From Micractinium sp. NFX-FRZ (lineage: Eukaryota > Chlorophyta > Trebouxiophyceae > Chlorellales > Chlorellaceae): a stretch of 64,000 nt of DNA. The stretch is from contig JAPTJF010000031.1 in assembly GCA_029339195.1 (NCBI GenBank), forward strand, positions 1 through 64,000, read 5' to 3'. A model generated the notes under the pieces. It had not been told where the DNA came from. It saw only the letters and a list, made by a program, of their open reading frames with translations, and ran no database searches. How positions within the stretch are numbered: the stretch's first letter is position 1; each line of letters starts with the position of its first letter. Positions 12,093 through 23,100 of this stretch are shown in pieces. A program made the position numbers and the translations under genes.

Positions 12093-12781
12093 CTGCGGCA
12101 CCACTGCAGGGTCAGCCTTTATAGCGCTGTCTGTAGGCAGGTGCTTGAAACCTTTATCTTGCTATTTCTACTGGCAGTACACGATTTCAGTTAGCTTCTT
12201 CACACCCAGTGCAATTCATGAGTGCACAAGGCTGCTAGCATGCTTCAGAGCCATAGTAGGTGGTTGGTGCTACCGGTGGTGCCCACGAATTGACAGGAGC
12301 TGCGGGCAGTCTGGCAATAACGCTGTGTGCAAAGCACCACTGCCGGCCGGTACCGAGGTCAAACATCTCGTGGTGTTTGCTTTCGTCTTGCCTGTGCCGC
12401 CGCAGCGGGGTGCCTGCCCAGCTCCCTGGGTGTCAATGGAGCTGATGATCCATGCGAGAGCCATGTGAAGGCGTCGTTATGCCACTGCATATCCGCTTAG
12501 CGTCGCTTCCACATGCGCGTAGCTACACAGCAAAACCATCTTCTCAATGTGAGCGGGGCGGGCAAATCTCACATTGGCGGCCGCTGGCGCAGCGTGGCCA
12601 GCCTGGAGGGTTGGGAGGTCCCGAGGGAGCTTTTCATTTCGTATCCTTGCATTGTTTGGGGTTTCGAAATGTTCCTGGGCGCCGGAAACTTGCTTTCGCG
12701 ACTACTCCGGCGTGCCCTCGGACGAGGCCGCGGCCGCCCACCCGCCCCGGCCCACTGTCCTTCCGCCTCGGCGCGGGCGCC
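12093..12781. other. Intergenic region, TrmJ-like 3' end and F-box gene promoter
   Basis: This stretch lies between two genes transcribed in the same direction. A frame open from 12452 leads into the F-box gene, but it has no recognisable domain and I treat it as 5' UTR. Nothing else could be supported here. Confidence 0.4.
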
Positions 12782-15213
12782 ATGGAGGCGCTGCCTGAGC
12801 GCCACGAGCCCACAGCGGAAGAGCCGTCGGCCCCTGCCCCCTGCCTCGCCCCCTCGCCCAAGGGCGCCTCGCCCGTTGGCGCCGCCACGCTGCCAGCGGC
12901 AGTGCTGTCACCTGGCGCAGCACCTGCCACCTGCATCACCATCAGCGACCTGCCTGATGACCTGCTGGGGCGCATCATTGTAGAATCAGCCATCTGCAGC
13001 GGCTCGTGAGTGGGCCTGGGCTGCACTGGCGTGTGCCCGGGAGTGTCGTGGCACTCAGACATGCAAGCCCCTCCCGGCCCCCCAGCCTTCTGATACGGCC
13101 GGCTGCGGCACAACAACCACCCCACACGTCACGCAACCCCTCAAGCCCTCACAACCTGCAGGGTCGACGGTCCCTGGCCGCTGGTTTCCAAGCGCTGGCG
13201 CCGCCTCTTCTTCTCCAACCACGCCGCCTGCCTGTGGCAGACCTTCTCCTGGACGTTCACCGAGGCGGAGGCTGAGGGAGCCGCCACGCATGGCAGCTGT
13301 GCACGCCTTCTTCCAACGCATCGCACCCCTCATCCAGGACATCGTGATCCACACCGACCCTGCTGAGCTGGACGCCAGCCTGGCGTTTGAGGCGGCGCGC
13401 CATCTGCCCGCCTTCCTGCGCTGCCTGAGCCCGCGGGCGCTCACCGGCCTGTGGGTGGACGGCGTGCCGCTGTACCACCACAGCACCCTAGAGGCGCTGC
13501 AACCCTTCACAGGCTTGCAGTCCCTCACCATCTCTGGCCCCTCGCTGCCCTCCGACCTGCACTCCGCCATTGAGGGCTTTGCGCTGCTGCAGCGGCTGGA
13601 TGTTGAGGCGCCCATAGTCAGCCGCCAGCTTCTGGCCAGCATCAGCCGACTGCCGCGCCTGCAGGCGCTCAGGCTGCTGTCCGACCTGCCGCTGCCAGAT
13701 GTGTCGCCGCTCACCGGCCTGGCCAGTCTTTCCCGCCTGTCACTGGTCGAGCAAAGCAGCGGGCTGCGCGGGCTGGCAGTCCTGTCCCCGGCTGCCTTCC
13801 AGCGTTTGGACTTTCTTGTTGTGGGAGGGGCCCGCCTGCGGGTGAGTATGATTATGGCGGGTACGGTGGCAGTGCCGTGCTCTGTGAGTCAGCGCAGGTG
13901 TGTGCAAGCTGCGGAACTTAATGTCTGCTGCCGTCCCAGCACCCCATGCACCAGTTCTGAAAATGTTTCTGTCGGCCCCCACTGCCGTGTGCAGCTGCCC
14001 GGAGGCAGGTTCATCACGCCCGCCATCAAGGGGCCATGGCCCGCCAAGCCCGCCGCCGATGGCGCCGTGCTGCCTGTCGCTATGGTGCAGTTTGATCGCT
14101 CGGCTGGCAGCCTCGGGGTGCGCAATGCCAGCCTGTTTGAGGCGGGCACCGCGGACCGGCTCTTCTCCACCCTGGTGCCAGCTGGCGCAGCCATGGGCAC
14201 ACTCATGCTTCAGTACCTCGGCATTACTGTGGATACCTTTGAGGGCTGTGCTGCCCGGCTGGCGGGGGTGAATCATCTGGATGTGCACGGCTGCGGAGAG
14301 TGCGCCCTGCCCGGCACACTGGCGCCGGCGCTCGACGCCCTGCTGCACCAGACTCCACGGCTCCGGAAGCTGGTGATCTCATGCGGCAACCCCGGCAACC
14401 CAGACAGCATGACGCTGCCCACCGGCCTCCCCACAGCGGTTGCCTCCCTGCGCCATCTGACAGCCCTGGCCGTGACGTGTGCCCGCATGCCGAGCCTGGG
14501 CAGCTCGCTGCATGGACTGACAGGTGGGCAGATGGGCGGGCTGCACGCCAGCTTGCTGGCAATGCGTGCATGGTGGGCACGCCTCGCTGGAACCTTGCAC
14601 CCATTGCTGCCCCATTCTCACCCCAGGTCAGCTGGTCCAGCTGCCCTTGCACCCATTGCTGCCTGCAGATCTGGAAGATCTCGACCTCTGGATGAACCGT
14701 GCACCTTATCTGCCTGCAGTGACGCACCCCCACTTGAACAGCTCTATGTTACCCATCCACCCACTGTTCCGTGCACTGTATGCCCCTCCCACCCCCACTT
14801 GTGCTCCTGCAGCGCTCGAGGAGCTTGAACTCTGGATGAAACGTCTCACTGAGCTGCCCCAGGGCCTCTCCTGCGCGACACGCCTCTCAGCGCTGGCGCT
14901 GGGCGGCAACGACGGGCTTGCCTTGGACGAGTCGGCCCTGTGCCTCCTGGCCTCCCTGCGCCTCCTGGCCTCCCTGGAGCTGCCACGTGGCGTGCCAGAA
15001 GCGGTCCGGGCAGACCTGGCGGCCAGGGCGCCCCACATCAGGGAGATGCCGGAGTGTGAACAGGAGTATCCCGCGGGCGCAGAGGGAGGCGAGGAGGCAC
15101 ACCCTGCTGACTCAGAGGGGGAGGAGCTGGTGCCCCCCGTCATGAACTCGGGTGCCTGGGAGGTGGACTGGGAGGATGGCGGCAGCGAGTCTGATGCCGA
15201 AAACGCAGCGTAA
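12782..15213 (+). CDS. F-box/leucine-rich protein 1, with apparent frameshift
   Basis: Exons 12782-13005, 13162-13841, 13995-14523 and 14813-15213. After a low-complexity leader comes an F-box-like motif split by intron 1: ISDLPDDLLGRIIVES, then PWPLVSKRWRRLFFS. About ten degenerate leucine-rich repeats follow (for example LQSLTISG, LRKLVISC, LEELELWM), then an acidic C-terminus. F-box proteins with leucine-rich tails usually select substrates for SCF ubiquitin ligases. The exon lengths sum to 1,834, one base too many. The F-box frame ends in junk just after 13285 while the leucine-rich frame opens at 13290, so one extra base near 13250-13295 breaks the gene, or the assembly is wrong there. 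The next gene is a tandem paralogue with the same architecture. The upstream ORF start at 12452 is rejected as unsupported. Confidence 0.6.
14622..14860 (+). repeat. Duplicated exon start in F-box gene 1, intron 3
   Basis: The start of exon 4 (ALEELELWMKRLTELPQ, acceptor at 14812) has a near copy upstream (DLEDLDLWMNRAPYLPA, acceptor at about 14670). Both copies carry a ctgcag acceptor and the same reading phase. The upstream copy ends at a weak gt after 14718 and is probably an echo, but it could be used as an alternative exon. Confidence 0.65.
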
Positions 15214-15770
15214 GGGAGGCCAGGGAAGGCACACAGCAGCAGGAAGGGCGCTGCTACGGGGAGTGTGCTGCTAGCGAGCGGCGGCGACTGGGGAGAGAGA
15301 AGGGCATGAAGGCGAGTGACGAGAACGCGGCGTCCACCGAGCATGCCCTTTGCTGTGCCCCCATTGCTCCCTCCTAATCTCTCATGTGTTGCTCCTTTCC
15401 ATATGTTTTATGGCTTGTTTGGACTGCGGGGTTGGTTTTCACAACAACAGACATGTAACGATTAGGAGGTTGAAGGCTGCAGTCGCGGCACCCCACCAGC
15501 TGCAGCGGCAAAAGTGGCGGCGAAAGTGGCGGCGCACCGACAGCTGCAGGGGCACGCTCTTCACAGTGTGGTGCCTGCGCCAGGGATCTGAGGCCCTTAT
15601 GAGCAGGGATGCGTGATCAGCGTGCCAGGCATAATCACATCGCTCCTAGCATGCAGCACTGTACCCTCGTTGCCCCCCACTATGCTCAATCTTTGCTCCT
15701 TCTGCTGCTTCAAGTACCCTGTAACTCTCACGCTGCCCCACGCAGCCTCACAAGCGCGCTGCCTCGCACA
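15214..15770. other. Intergenic region between the two F-box genes
   Basis: This holds the 3' UTR of F-box gene 1, including a UGUAA signal at 15454-15458, and the promoter and 5' UTR of F-box gene 2. No further gene is visible. Confidence 0.5.
15454..15458 (+). terminator. UGUAA poly(A) signal of F-box gene 1
   Basis: TGTAA, the green-algal polyadenylation signal, occurs 241 nt after the TAA stop at 15211-15213. Confidence 0.5.
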
Positions 15771-17828
15771 ATGCACTCTCTCCTCGCCGCCCTCCCCGAG
15801 GACGTGCTGGCCCGCGTGCTGGAGCTGGCTGGCAAGGAGGAGGGGTGAGCAGAGCGCTTGGGCATGCAGGGGCCGCGCCTTCCAAGGCAGTCTGGACCTG
15901 GCCGGCGCCACTGTGCGCCACGCCGCGCCGCCAGGCCCGTTGCGTTCCCTCACACCATCCTCCTCTTCCTTTGCAGGCCCCGCCTCGCGCTGGTCTGCCG
16001 CGCCTGGCAGCGCCTGGTGCACACCGCCATCTCCGCCTGGTGGAACAGCATTGAGCTGAGCTGGCGCGGTGACTGCGCCGCTGCCCCCTCCCACCAGCTA
16101 GCCCACCGGCGGCTGCAGCTGCTGGCCAAGAGAGAGATGGTGACCCACCTGGGCATCGCCGCTGCTGAGCTGCCTGAAGAGGCGGTGCTGCTGGCCGGCC
16201 TGCTGCCACAGCTGCACAGCCTGCGCCTGTGCGTGGATACAACGCCGCACCGCCGGGCGCTGCGGCTGCCGCTCACCCGCCTGACCTCCCTGGTCCTCTG
16301 CGAGCACACCTATGGGGCCTACAACCCACCGCCAGCCGAAGGCACGTCGCCGAGCGCTCCGCTGCCGCTGCTGGCCGGCCTGACGCAGCTGCGGGCGCTG
16401 CGGTTCGGCATCCCTCGCGGGCAGGCGTGGGGGGATGGCGCGCTGACGAGCTGCCTGGTGCTCCTCACAGCACTGCAAGACCTGCAGCTCCATGCGGCAG
16501 AGGTGCCGCCGCCACCGCTCGCACCGCTGACGGCGCTGACAGGACTGACTGCTCTGGGTGTGTGCTTCACAGGCGATAGAGGCTGCGGTGTGCAGCTTCC
16601 GCCGCTCCGGCACTTTGCTTCACTGCAACACTTCACCCTGCAGGCCAAGCAAGCGCCGGCTGGCGTGCGGGTGAGCCGCTGCAGTTGGTCAGCCAGTGCA
16701 GCTGGACTGGATTGCACTGAAGCACTGCCACTGCTGAAGTTGGGCCCGTTGGCTGCCAGCAGCGCCGCTGGCATGCCTGCCATGTGCCAGCCTGCCTGCC
16801 TCACTTCACGCCGACCCACTGGCACATGCTTCCTCCCCGCACCCGCCCAACCCGCCCCCACCAGATTGCCGGCTGCCAGGCGCGCTCCTGCAGCCTGTCC
16901 GGGGGCCACCGCACTCGCTGCCTGGCGCTGTGCGGCCTGCCCCAGGCACAGCCGCTGGCAGACATGCTGGCAGCGGTACACCTGCCAGCTGGCGAGCCGT
17001 GCCGCAGGCTGAGCATCACCGAAAGTGTGCTGCTGCCGGAGGGCCTGCACGCCTGCTCGCAGCTGGGCGCACTGACTGCGCTCGAGGTGGTGCGCTGCCG
17101 GGCTGGCAGCGGCAGCAGCGTAGGAAGCTGCCTGGAAGCTCTGCTGGAGCAGGCTCCCCACCTGGCCGCCTTCTCAGCCCAAGGCCTGCACCTGGCCACC
17201 CTGCCAGCCTGCCTGACAGCCATGGGCGGCCTCACTCGCCTGGAGCTGTCTGGATGCGGCCTGCGGGAGCTGCCACCTGGCGCCTACCTGGCAGGTGGGC
17301 CGCCGCCTGCAGCCCCCGGCACCGCCATTTGCCTCTGCTGCCCCTTGCAGTGGCTGCTGCCCGGACCAGCGTGTCGGCCTTGTTGTACTCGTGGCCTCAG
17401 GCTGCCAGAAAGCCGGCTACCCGCTGCGTGCCGTGTGGGAGCTCATGCTTGCTCATGCTGTGCTGCACTGGAGGGATTCGTGAATTCTCAGCACTTGCAC
17501 CCCCGCCCCTGCCCCCCCCGCAGGCCTGCGCAGGCTCAACCTGTCGGGCAACAACTTCCGCCGGCTGCCCCCTGCGCTGGCCGCCGCCACCGCCCTCACA
17601 CACCTCGAACTCTCGGGCAACAGGGCCCTCGAACTCGACTGGGACAGTGCCCTCACGCTCGTTGATGGGCAGCAGCTGCCGCAGCTGTGCTGGCTGGGGC
17701 TGCACAGCGACAGCGTGCGCCACTTGGAGCCGTGGGGGCTGCCTGAGCCGCCCCCCTGGTTGGACGTGTGGTTGGGGGGTGATGATGTTGAGATGTATCA
17801 CTATCAAGCGATACACATTCATTGGTGA
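15771..17828 (+). CDS. F-box/leucine-rich protein 2
   Basis: Four exons, 15771-15844, 15977-16670, 16865-17294 and 17524-17828, join in frame to about 500 residues. The N-terminus MHSLLAALPEDVLARVLELA is a clear F-box start, and the intron-split remainder is LALVCRAWQRLV. The rest is leucine-rich repeats: LHSLRL, LTSLVL, LRALRFG, LQDLQLH, LTRLELSGCGLRELPPGAYL, then LRRLNLSGNNFRRLPPAL and LTHLELSGNRAL, which are close to consensus. Known F-box/leucine-rich proteins are SCF ubiquitin-ligase adaptors. Intron positions (after the first half of the F-box, and in the repeats) and layout match F-box gene 1, so the pair arose by tandem duplication. The start is the first ATG and lies directly before the F-box. 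Confidence 0.7.
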
Positions 17829-18843
17829 TGAGCTCGAGCCGGCCGCCCCGCAATGCCCATGCAGCGCATGTGCGCTCTTTCATGGGTGGCCCTGGCCGAC
17901 ACATGTGTGCACGTTTCACACCTTCCAACACCGTAACTGCCAAGCTGCACCCCCTGCTCTGCGTCATCTTTTTGTTGCATCTGTTGACCATCTGCAGCGC
18001 GCCTCGGTCCCACGGCTGGTGCCACTGCCACCACTTCTGTTGCTGCCACACACAGCCTTGCTGCCTTTCTGTCCGGCTCCAGCTCCAGCTTCTTCTCAGC
18101 TTCTTCGATTCGAACCGGGGCAGCTGGCTGCTGCGGTGGGGCTCACGAGGATGGCAGGCTTTAAAGTTGATTTAGCACGCCCCTTGAGTGTCCTCTGCAC
18201 GCTCGTGTCCATTTGGCGCCCGTTTGGCAGTTTTTGGTTTTTGATCTACGGTTGCCGCACTGCCTCAGGATGGACCCAGCTCAGAGCAGAGGGCCCAAAT
18301 GCAGTGGAAGGTGCATCGAATGGGTATGTGGGATCGGGTAAGGCAGTGTGGGGGCTGAAAGGCAGCGTTGGTTGGGGCCCTTCGCGCAAGAGCCTGATGC
18401 TTTGCTCGGCTGAGCTCGGCTCGAGAGCGGGCGGAGCACGCGGGCGCCACAGCATGCTCCAACGCCCTGCAGTTTTGCGTTGAATCGCAGGTACAAAATC
18501 GTAGGGAATGCTACGCATTGAAAAGTTTGTTTATCTATGCGCAGATAAATGAACAGCCCGCAGTGGGGCCTCCCAACAACCAAGAGGCTCGCCTGTCGTC
18601 GTCGCCTGCCGCCGACCGGCCAGCTGCCGGCAAACGAAGGCGCGTGCAGTGAAGGGGCGGAATGGCCAGACAGCAGTGCCGCTTGGATTTTGGACGTTGA
18701 ATTTAGTCATCATGTGTCGTGCGCCACTGCAATTTGCTTGTTCTCCGAGGCTTTGGCGCGCTAACCTCCGCCAGCTCAGCCGCCCGCCGAACGGAAGCAC
18801 GGTCGCTCCCCACCACTCCAGGCTCTAGACATTGTGATCACAT
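17829..18843. other. Intergenic region
   Basis: One kilobase between same-direction genes. No exon with homology, no repeat and no clear UGUAA signal could be found. It should contain the 3' UTR of F-box gene 2 and the promoter of the coiled-coil gene. Confidence 0.4.
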
Positions 18844-21800
18844 GTGTCCTGGACCATGATGCTTGGCCACAAGCAGAAGACGCAAGCCCTGCGCGGGGGT
18901 CTGCTCTCTCCGCCCAACCACCACCCGGCTGTGGTGACAGCAGGCGCCTTGGCAGCAGGATTTGTGGGGCTGAAAGTCCTCCGGGCGATCGCCCGGCTCG
19001 GCGGGGCCAGCCGCAAGGTGGGCTGGCTGGCGGTGCCCGTCCGTTGTTAGGCACCTGCGGCGTACGCCGCCCACGGCGACTCGGCGCGCGCTTACCAGCC
19101 TGCCCTCCCTGCCTGTCTGCTTGCAGGGAGAGTTTCAGCAATGTGATTCACACGAATGGCAGGCCGGAAAGGAGGAGCAGCAGGAGGGACTGGTCAGCAG
19201 GCGGCCCGCCATCGTCGACACAGTGCCCCCACCAGCAGCGGTTTCGTCGCCCACGGGCGGCACCGACAGCGGCAGCAGCCGGCCAGTGATCAGCGTGCAA
19301 GCTGACTGCACCGGCAGGGCTCTGGTGCAGGTGCCGCGGCTGACCTTTCAGACGGGGGTGGCCGACCACCAGCGCCCGCCCGCCCAGCAGCTGCAGCCGC
19401 CCTCGCCACCCCAGCAGCGCCAGCGGCGGCGCCGCGGGGACCAGCAGCATGCGGAGCAGCGGCAGGGAGCGGCGCAGGTGGAGGAGCTGCAAGCGCAGCT
19501 GAAGTGAGTTTTGGAGCCTTGTGGGGACGAGAGTGCAGTGCAGTGCAAAAGCAGAAGCAGACTCAAGTGCCAGCCTGGCAGTGGTTGCTGCTGCCAGCGG
19601 CCACCCCTGTTTCCATGCAAATGCCATGCAGGCAGCTGCCCTTCTGCTGACCCCTCCCCTGCCCGCTGCCCCGCAGGTCTGCGCACCATGAGAGGAAGAA
19701 AGTGGGCGCTGAGGTGGCAAAGGCGCGCGAGGCAGTGGCTGCCACAGAGGCGCAGCTGGCGAGCGCCATGAAGCAGCTGTCCACCCTGCAGTCCCGCATG
19801 ACTGTGCGTGACGGGCTAGCTTAGCTGCTGATGTGTGGTGGTTGGTTGTGCTGGGCAGGCGCCCTGCAGTAGCTGTGTTCCATGCAAGCCGACGATTCAA
19901 GGGTTGCCTTGTAAAGATGTGTGGAGTCCTGCCGCCCTCATGCCCATGTCTTTTTCTCTCTCCAGGGAGCTGGCCGCAGAGCCGGAGCAGGAGCCCAGCA
20001 CACCCATCCTGCCCTGGCGAATGCACTTCCTTTGCTACTTTTCCCACCCATGCAACCTACCGTACGTATTCACGAGAGCTCCCTTTGTTCACATTCCCCA
20101 CCCATGCAACCAACCCACCCTAACCAGCCCACCCTCCATGCAACCCACTCATCCTGCAGGAGCTGGTGGCAGAGAAGAAGGCGGCGGAGCAGGGGTACAA
20201 GGAGGTTCGGCTGCAGCTGTCTGGGGCCACCCGGCAGGCGCGCGCCTTCCAGTCGGCGGCGGAGAGCCTGCGTGCGCAGCTGCAGGACTCGCAGGAGGCG
20301 CAGGCGGCGGCGGAGAGCGCACTCAGGGCGGCGCGCACGCAGCAGCACCGCAAGCACCAGGTGGGCGCATGGGTGCGTGAGTGAAGCAGGCTTGGTGTTG
20401 CGTGCCTCGTGGCGTGCAGCGCGCATGCAGCAGGATAGAAAGCACCAGGTGGGTGCGGAGGCAGCAGCATCGCAAGGATCACATGGGAGCATGTGAACGG
20501 GAGGCGGGGCAGAGGCAGGGGCAGGGAGGTTGGCTTGGTGCGGCGCGGTGGCGGGTGCCCAGGCCGCAGCAGCATCTGGGTATCAGGCGTGTGGCAGGTC
20601 GGCAGGACGCCTGCTAGATGGATGCCAGTCCCTGCCATTCAGCGTGTCTGAAACCCAGCTGGCACTCCCACCTGCATTGCCGTGCCCCCCTCCCTTGCAC
20701 CCCTTGCAGGGCAGCGCTGCAGTGGAGAAGGTGCAGGCGGCGGCTGACGCAGCACGGGAGGAGAGCAGCGAGATGCGGCGGGTGGGAGGCTTTGCCTGCT
20801 TCTGTCTTGTTGTGCTCTGGTTTTCATGATGCTGCTGCTTTGACTGCTGGCGCGGCTGCGGCCTCCAACCTGTGCCTTTGGGGCAGGCAAGCTAGCCGGG
20901 CTGGACACAGCTGCCGGCACCTGTCTCAACACATGACATGAAGCCCCTCTTGCGACTCGGGCTTGCAATGCTTGTGTCGCACGTTGCCTTGAAGGCAGCA
21001 TGCTTTGGCATGCTGGCTGGCCTGCCTCCTAGACCACCACCCCTATACATCTCAATGGACGCTGCATGCGCTGCAGGAGGCACCCGGGGCAGCAGCTGCT
21101 CATGCACCCCCGCTCCCCTGCTTGTCAGGCCGCTGCCTCACCCACAACTTCCCCCTTCTTCCCAGGCACTCCACGCCCTTCAAGAGGAGCTGGAGGCTGC
21201 CCGCAGCGCCCGCGCCCGCAGCGAGGCGCAGCTGGCGGCCAACCAGCACCAGATGAAGCAGCTGCAGGTGCGGGGTTGGTTGGTTGGTGGGTGGGTGGGA
21301 TTTGATGCGGGGATGACTTGGCAGGGGGGCGGGGGCGGGGCTGTTTTGGGAAGCCAGGGGTAGTGGCCAACGAGCACCAGATGAAGCTGCTGCAGGTGCG
21401 GGGTTGGCGGGTGGGTGGGTGTGGTTTGATGCGGTGACGAACAGGTATGGGACGGGGGCGCGGGGCAGCCCTGAGAAGCCATGGGTGGTGGCCACTCAGC
21501 ACCAGATGAAGTTGGGGTGGAGGTGGGCAGTTTTGATGAGCAGGGCCAGCACGACTGGTGCAGCGGCGGGGCTGGGCAGGGGCAAGGTGCAGGTGGCAGC
21601 CATGCCAAGAGGCAGTAGCTGCAGGTGAGGCGCAGATGGGATTTGGCATGTACTGCGGATGGGCAGGGATGGGGTGGGGCGCTGCTGTGACGAGTGCGAG
21701 GCAGCAAATGCGGCGTGTGTGAAGTGGGTGCTTGCCTCCCCTCATACGGCCCCTGCGTGCGCCCCTTGGTACCGTTTCGTACCCCCATCCATGTACTGCC

Positions 21801-21906
21801 TCGATGCGCCCCCATACCGCAGGCGGAGTCGCGGCAGTACCGTGAGTCATACTCAGCCCTGGAAGTCAAGCTGCGCTCCATGGCCAGCCGGGCGCGCCAG
21901 CACTGA
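18844..21906 (+). CDS. Coiled-coil protein with N-terminal membrane segment
   Basis: Seven exons, 18844-19017, 19127-19503, 19677-19803, 20160-20360, 20710-20781, 21166-21267 and 21823-21906, join in frame to 378 residues. A hydrophobic stretch (AVVTAGALAAGFVGLKVL, about residues 25-45) could anchor it in a membrane. A Gln/Pro/Ser-rich linker follows. From about residue 160 to the end it is a long Ala/Glu/Gln/Lys coiled coil (for example EKKAAEQGYKEVRLQLSG, AAESLRAQLQDSQEAQ, HALQEELEAARSARARSE). I do not recognise the family. ATGs at 18856 and 18859 are alternative starts that change little. Introns 3, 4 and 6 hold echoes of neighbouring exon ends. A tethering or structural role is possible, but nothing in the sequence proves it. 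Confidence 0.6.
19964..20480 (+). repeat. Echoes flanking exon 4 of the coiled-coil gene
   Basis: The exon 4 start (ELVAEKKAAEQ, at 20160) has a decayed copy at about 19964-20000 (ELAAEPEQE), also after a CAG. The exon 4 end plus donor (HRKHQ then gtgggc, at 20346-20366) has two decayed copies at about 20432-20457 and 20466-20490. Confidence 0.6.
21241..21530 (+). repeat. Tandem copies of exon 6 end in intron 6
   Basis: The end of exon 6 (NQHQMKQLQ) and the first 50 nt or so of the intron recur as three tandem units of about 120 nt, starting near 21241, 21370 and 21497. Each carries CACCAGATGAAG, and the second keeps a usable donor. The third is the most decayed. Confidence 0.75.
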
Positions 21907-22579
21907 TTGCCAGCAAGCACAGCCCGCTCAGGCAAGCACGGCACCGTTGCCTGTGCGTACAGCCCAGCGGGTGCGCCAGCAATGCATGTGCGTACGGTCA
22001 AGCGCTGACTGCTGCGTGTGCGCAGCCTGCTAGGACGGCACGCCAGCGCTAATTGGTGCGTGTGCGTGCAGCCCGCTGGTGCAGCCATGCCGGCGCTGAC
22101 CGGCGCTTGTTGCCCGCCCAGCCGGTAGCGGCAGCGTCGACCGCCAGTGTGCGTGCGCATTCAGCGTGGTCGGCTGGGTGCTTGCCCTGGGCACCCATGT
22201 GCCCGACAGTACAACGGCAGTGTTGCCGCAAAGGAAAGCAGCTGCAGAATAGTGAATATCAAGCTGTGTGACTGAGTTTACCCGAACGACTTGTGCTTCC
22301 GCTGTTTCCCTCGTGAGTATGCCTTTACTTCCACCCTGCCCGCTGACTGCTGTACCCATTCCTCCGCGTCTCCTCTTCTACCATTTGCCACTTCATCTTT
22401 CATTTATGTCTCGTGCTCATGGGTGCATGTTGCATTGGACACTGCCCACCTCCCAATCCTGCACAGCCTCCTGCTCGCCTCAGCTCTCCCATAGCACCCA
22501 CACCGCTGTGTGCCCTTGCTCACTGTGCCCGGCACAGCTTCTGCTGCTGAGATGCATCGACGCGTGTGTGTTCTGTCTG

Positions 22580-22584
22580 TTACA
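22580..22584 (-). terminator. UGUAA poly(A) signal of the small minus gene
   Basis: On the minus strand TGTAA lies about 54 nt after the stop at 22638. It overlaps the 3' end of the convergent coiled-coil gene. Confidence 0.45.
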
Positions 22585-22605
22585 TGTATATAAACGACAC
22601 ACAGC

Positions 22606-22610
22606 TGTAA
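22606..22610 (+). terminator. UGUAA poly(A) signal of the coiled-coil gene
   Basis: TGTAA about 700 nt after the stop at 21906, followed at once by AATAAA-like sequence. It lies only 28 nt from the stop codon of the opposing gene. Confidence 0.4.
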
Positions 22611-22637
22611 TAAAGCTGCTGCTGCTGCTGCCGCTGC

Positions 22638-22910
22638 TCACCGCCAGCTGTCACGGATGTTGCGATCAGTGATGAGCAGCCGGGTGAGCAGCTCATATAG
22701 AGCAGGCGCAACCGCCGCCAGCGGGCCGCCGCCCGCTGCCACTGCGCCGCTGCCAGCTTCAAGCAACTGGCTGCCTCCCGCTTCTGCTGCGGCCTCCTGG
22801 CCGCTGTGCAGCGCCCAGGCCTCGCCAGGGGCCGTCTCCATGGCGCAGCTCTCCTCTCCAAGAACTGTCGCCGCTGCGCGCCGCCGCTTGCTGGCCTGGC
22901 TTTCCTCCAT
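22638..22910 (-). CDS. Small hypothetical protein (90 residues)
   Basis: A single-exon minus-strand ORF of 90 codons begins at an ATG 190 bp from the divergent AAA ATPase gene and ends in TGA, with a UGUAA signal 54 nt downstream. The product has a basic KRRR near the start, an Ala/Gly-rich middle and a helical end LYELLTRLLITDRNIRDSWR. I do not recognise a family. A minus-strand frame open up to 23102 would extend it, but that overlaps the AAA start. The final CGG TGA could also be read as a CG|GTGAGC donor, in which case the gene would have a further exon. Support comes from arrangement and the poly(A) signal rather than homology. Confidence 0.4.
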   Translation of the reverse strand: MEESQASKRRRAAATVLGEESCAMETAPGEAWALHSGQEAAAEAGGSQLLEAGSGAVAAGGGPLAAVAPALYELLTRLLITDRNIRDSWR

Positions 22911-23100
22911 CCTGCGTGACGACAAGCTTGTGTCGAAGCTTAGCAGCGATGCGTGCACCGGGCTAGCGCGAGAAATGAATGAGAAACAGGCGACTGAGTC
23001 AAAAATGCACGCTCGCATTAGCGCCTTCTTCCCGCCCATGCGCCCAACTCCGTGTCTTGTTTTGTTTTCAGATCGCCGGCTCTGGATTCTAGGCACAACC

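Larger units (their letters stand above)
21907..22637. other. Convergent 3' intergenic region
   Basis: This holds the long 3' UTR of the coiled-coil gene, ending near the UGUAA at 22606-22610. On the other strand it holds the short 3' UTR of the small minus gene. Apart from repeated CGTGTGCGTGCAGCCCGC-like units around 21950-22100, nothing coding was found. Confidence 0.4.

Noticed and set aside
16319..17161. 280-codon minus-strand ORF
   Set aside because: Antisense shadow of F-box gene 2 with no family motifs, caused by GC-rich codon use.
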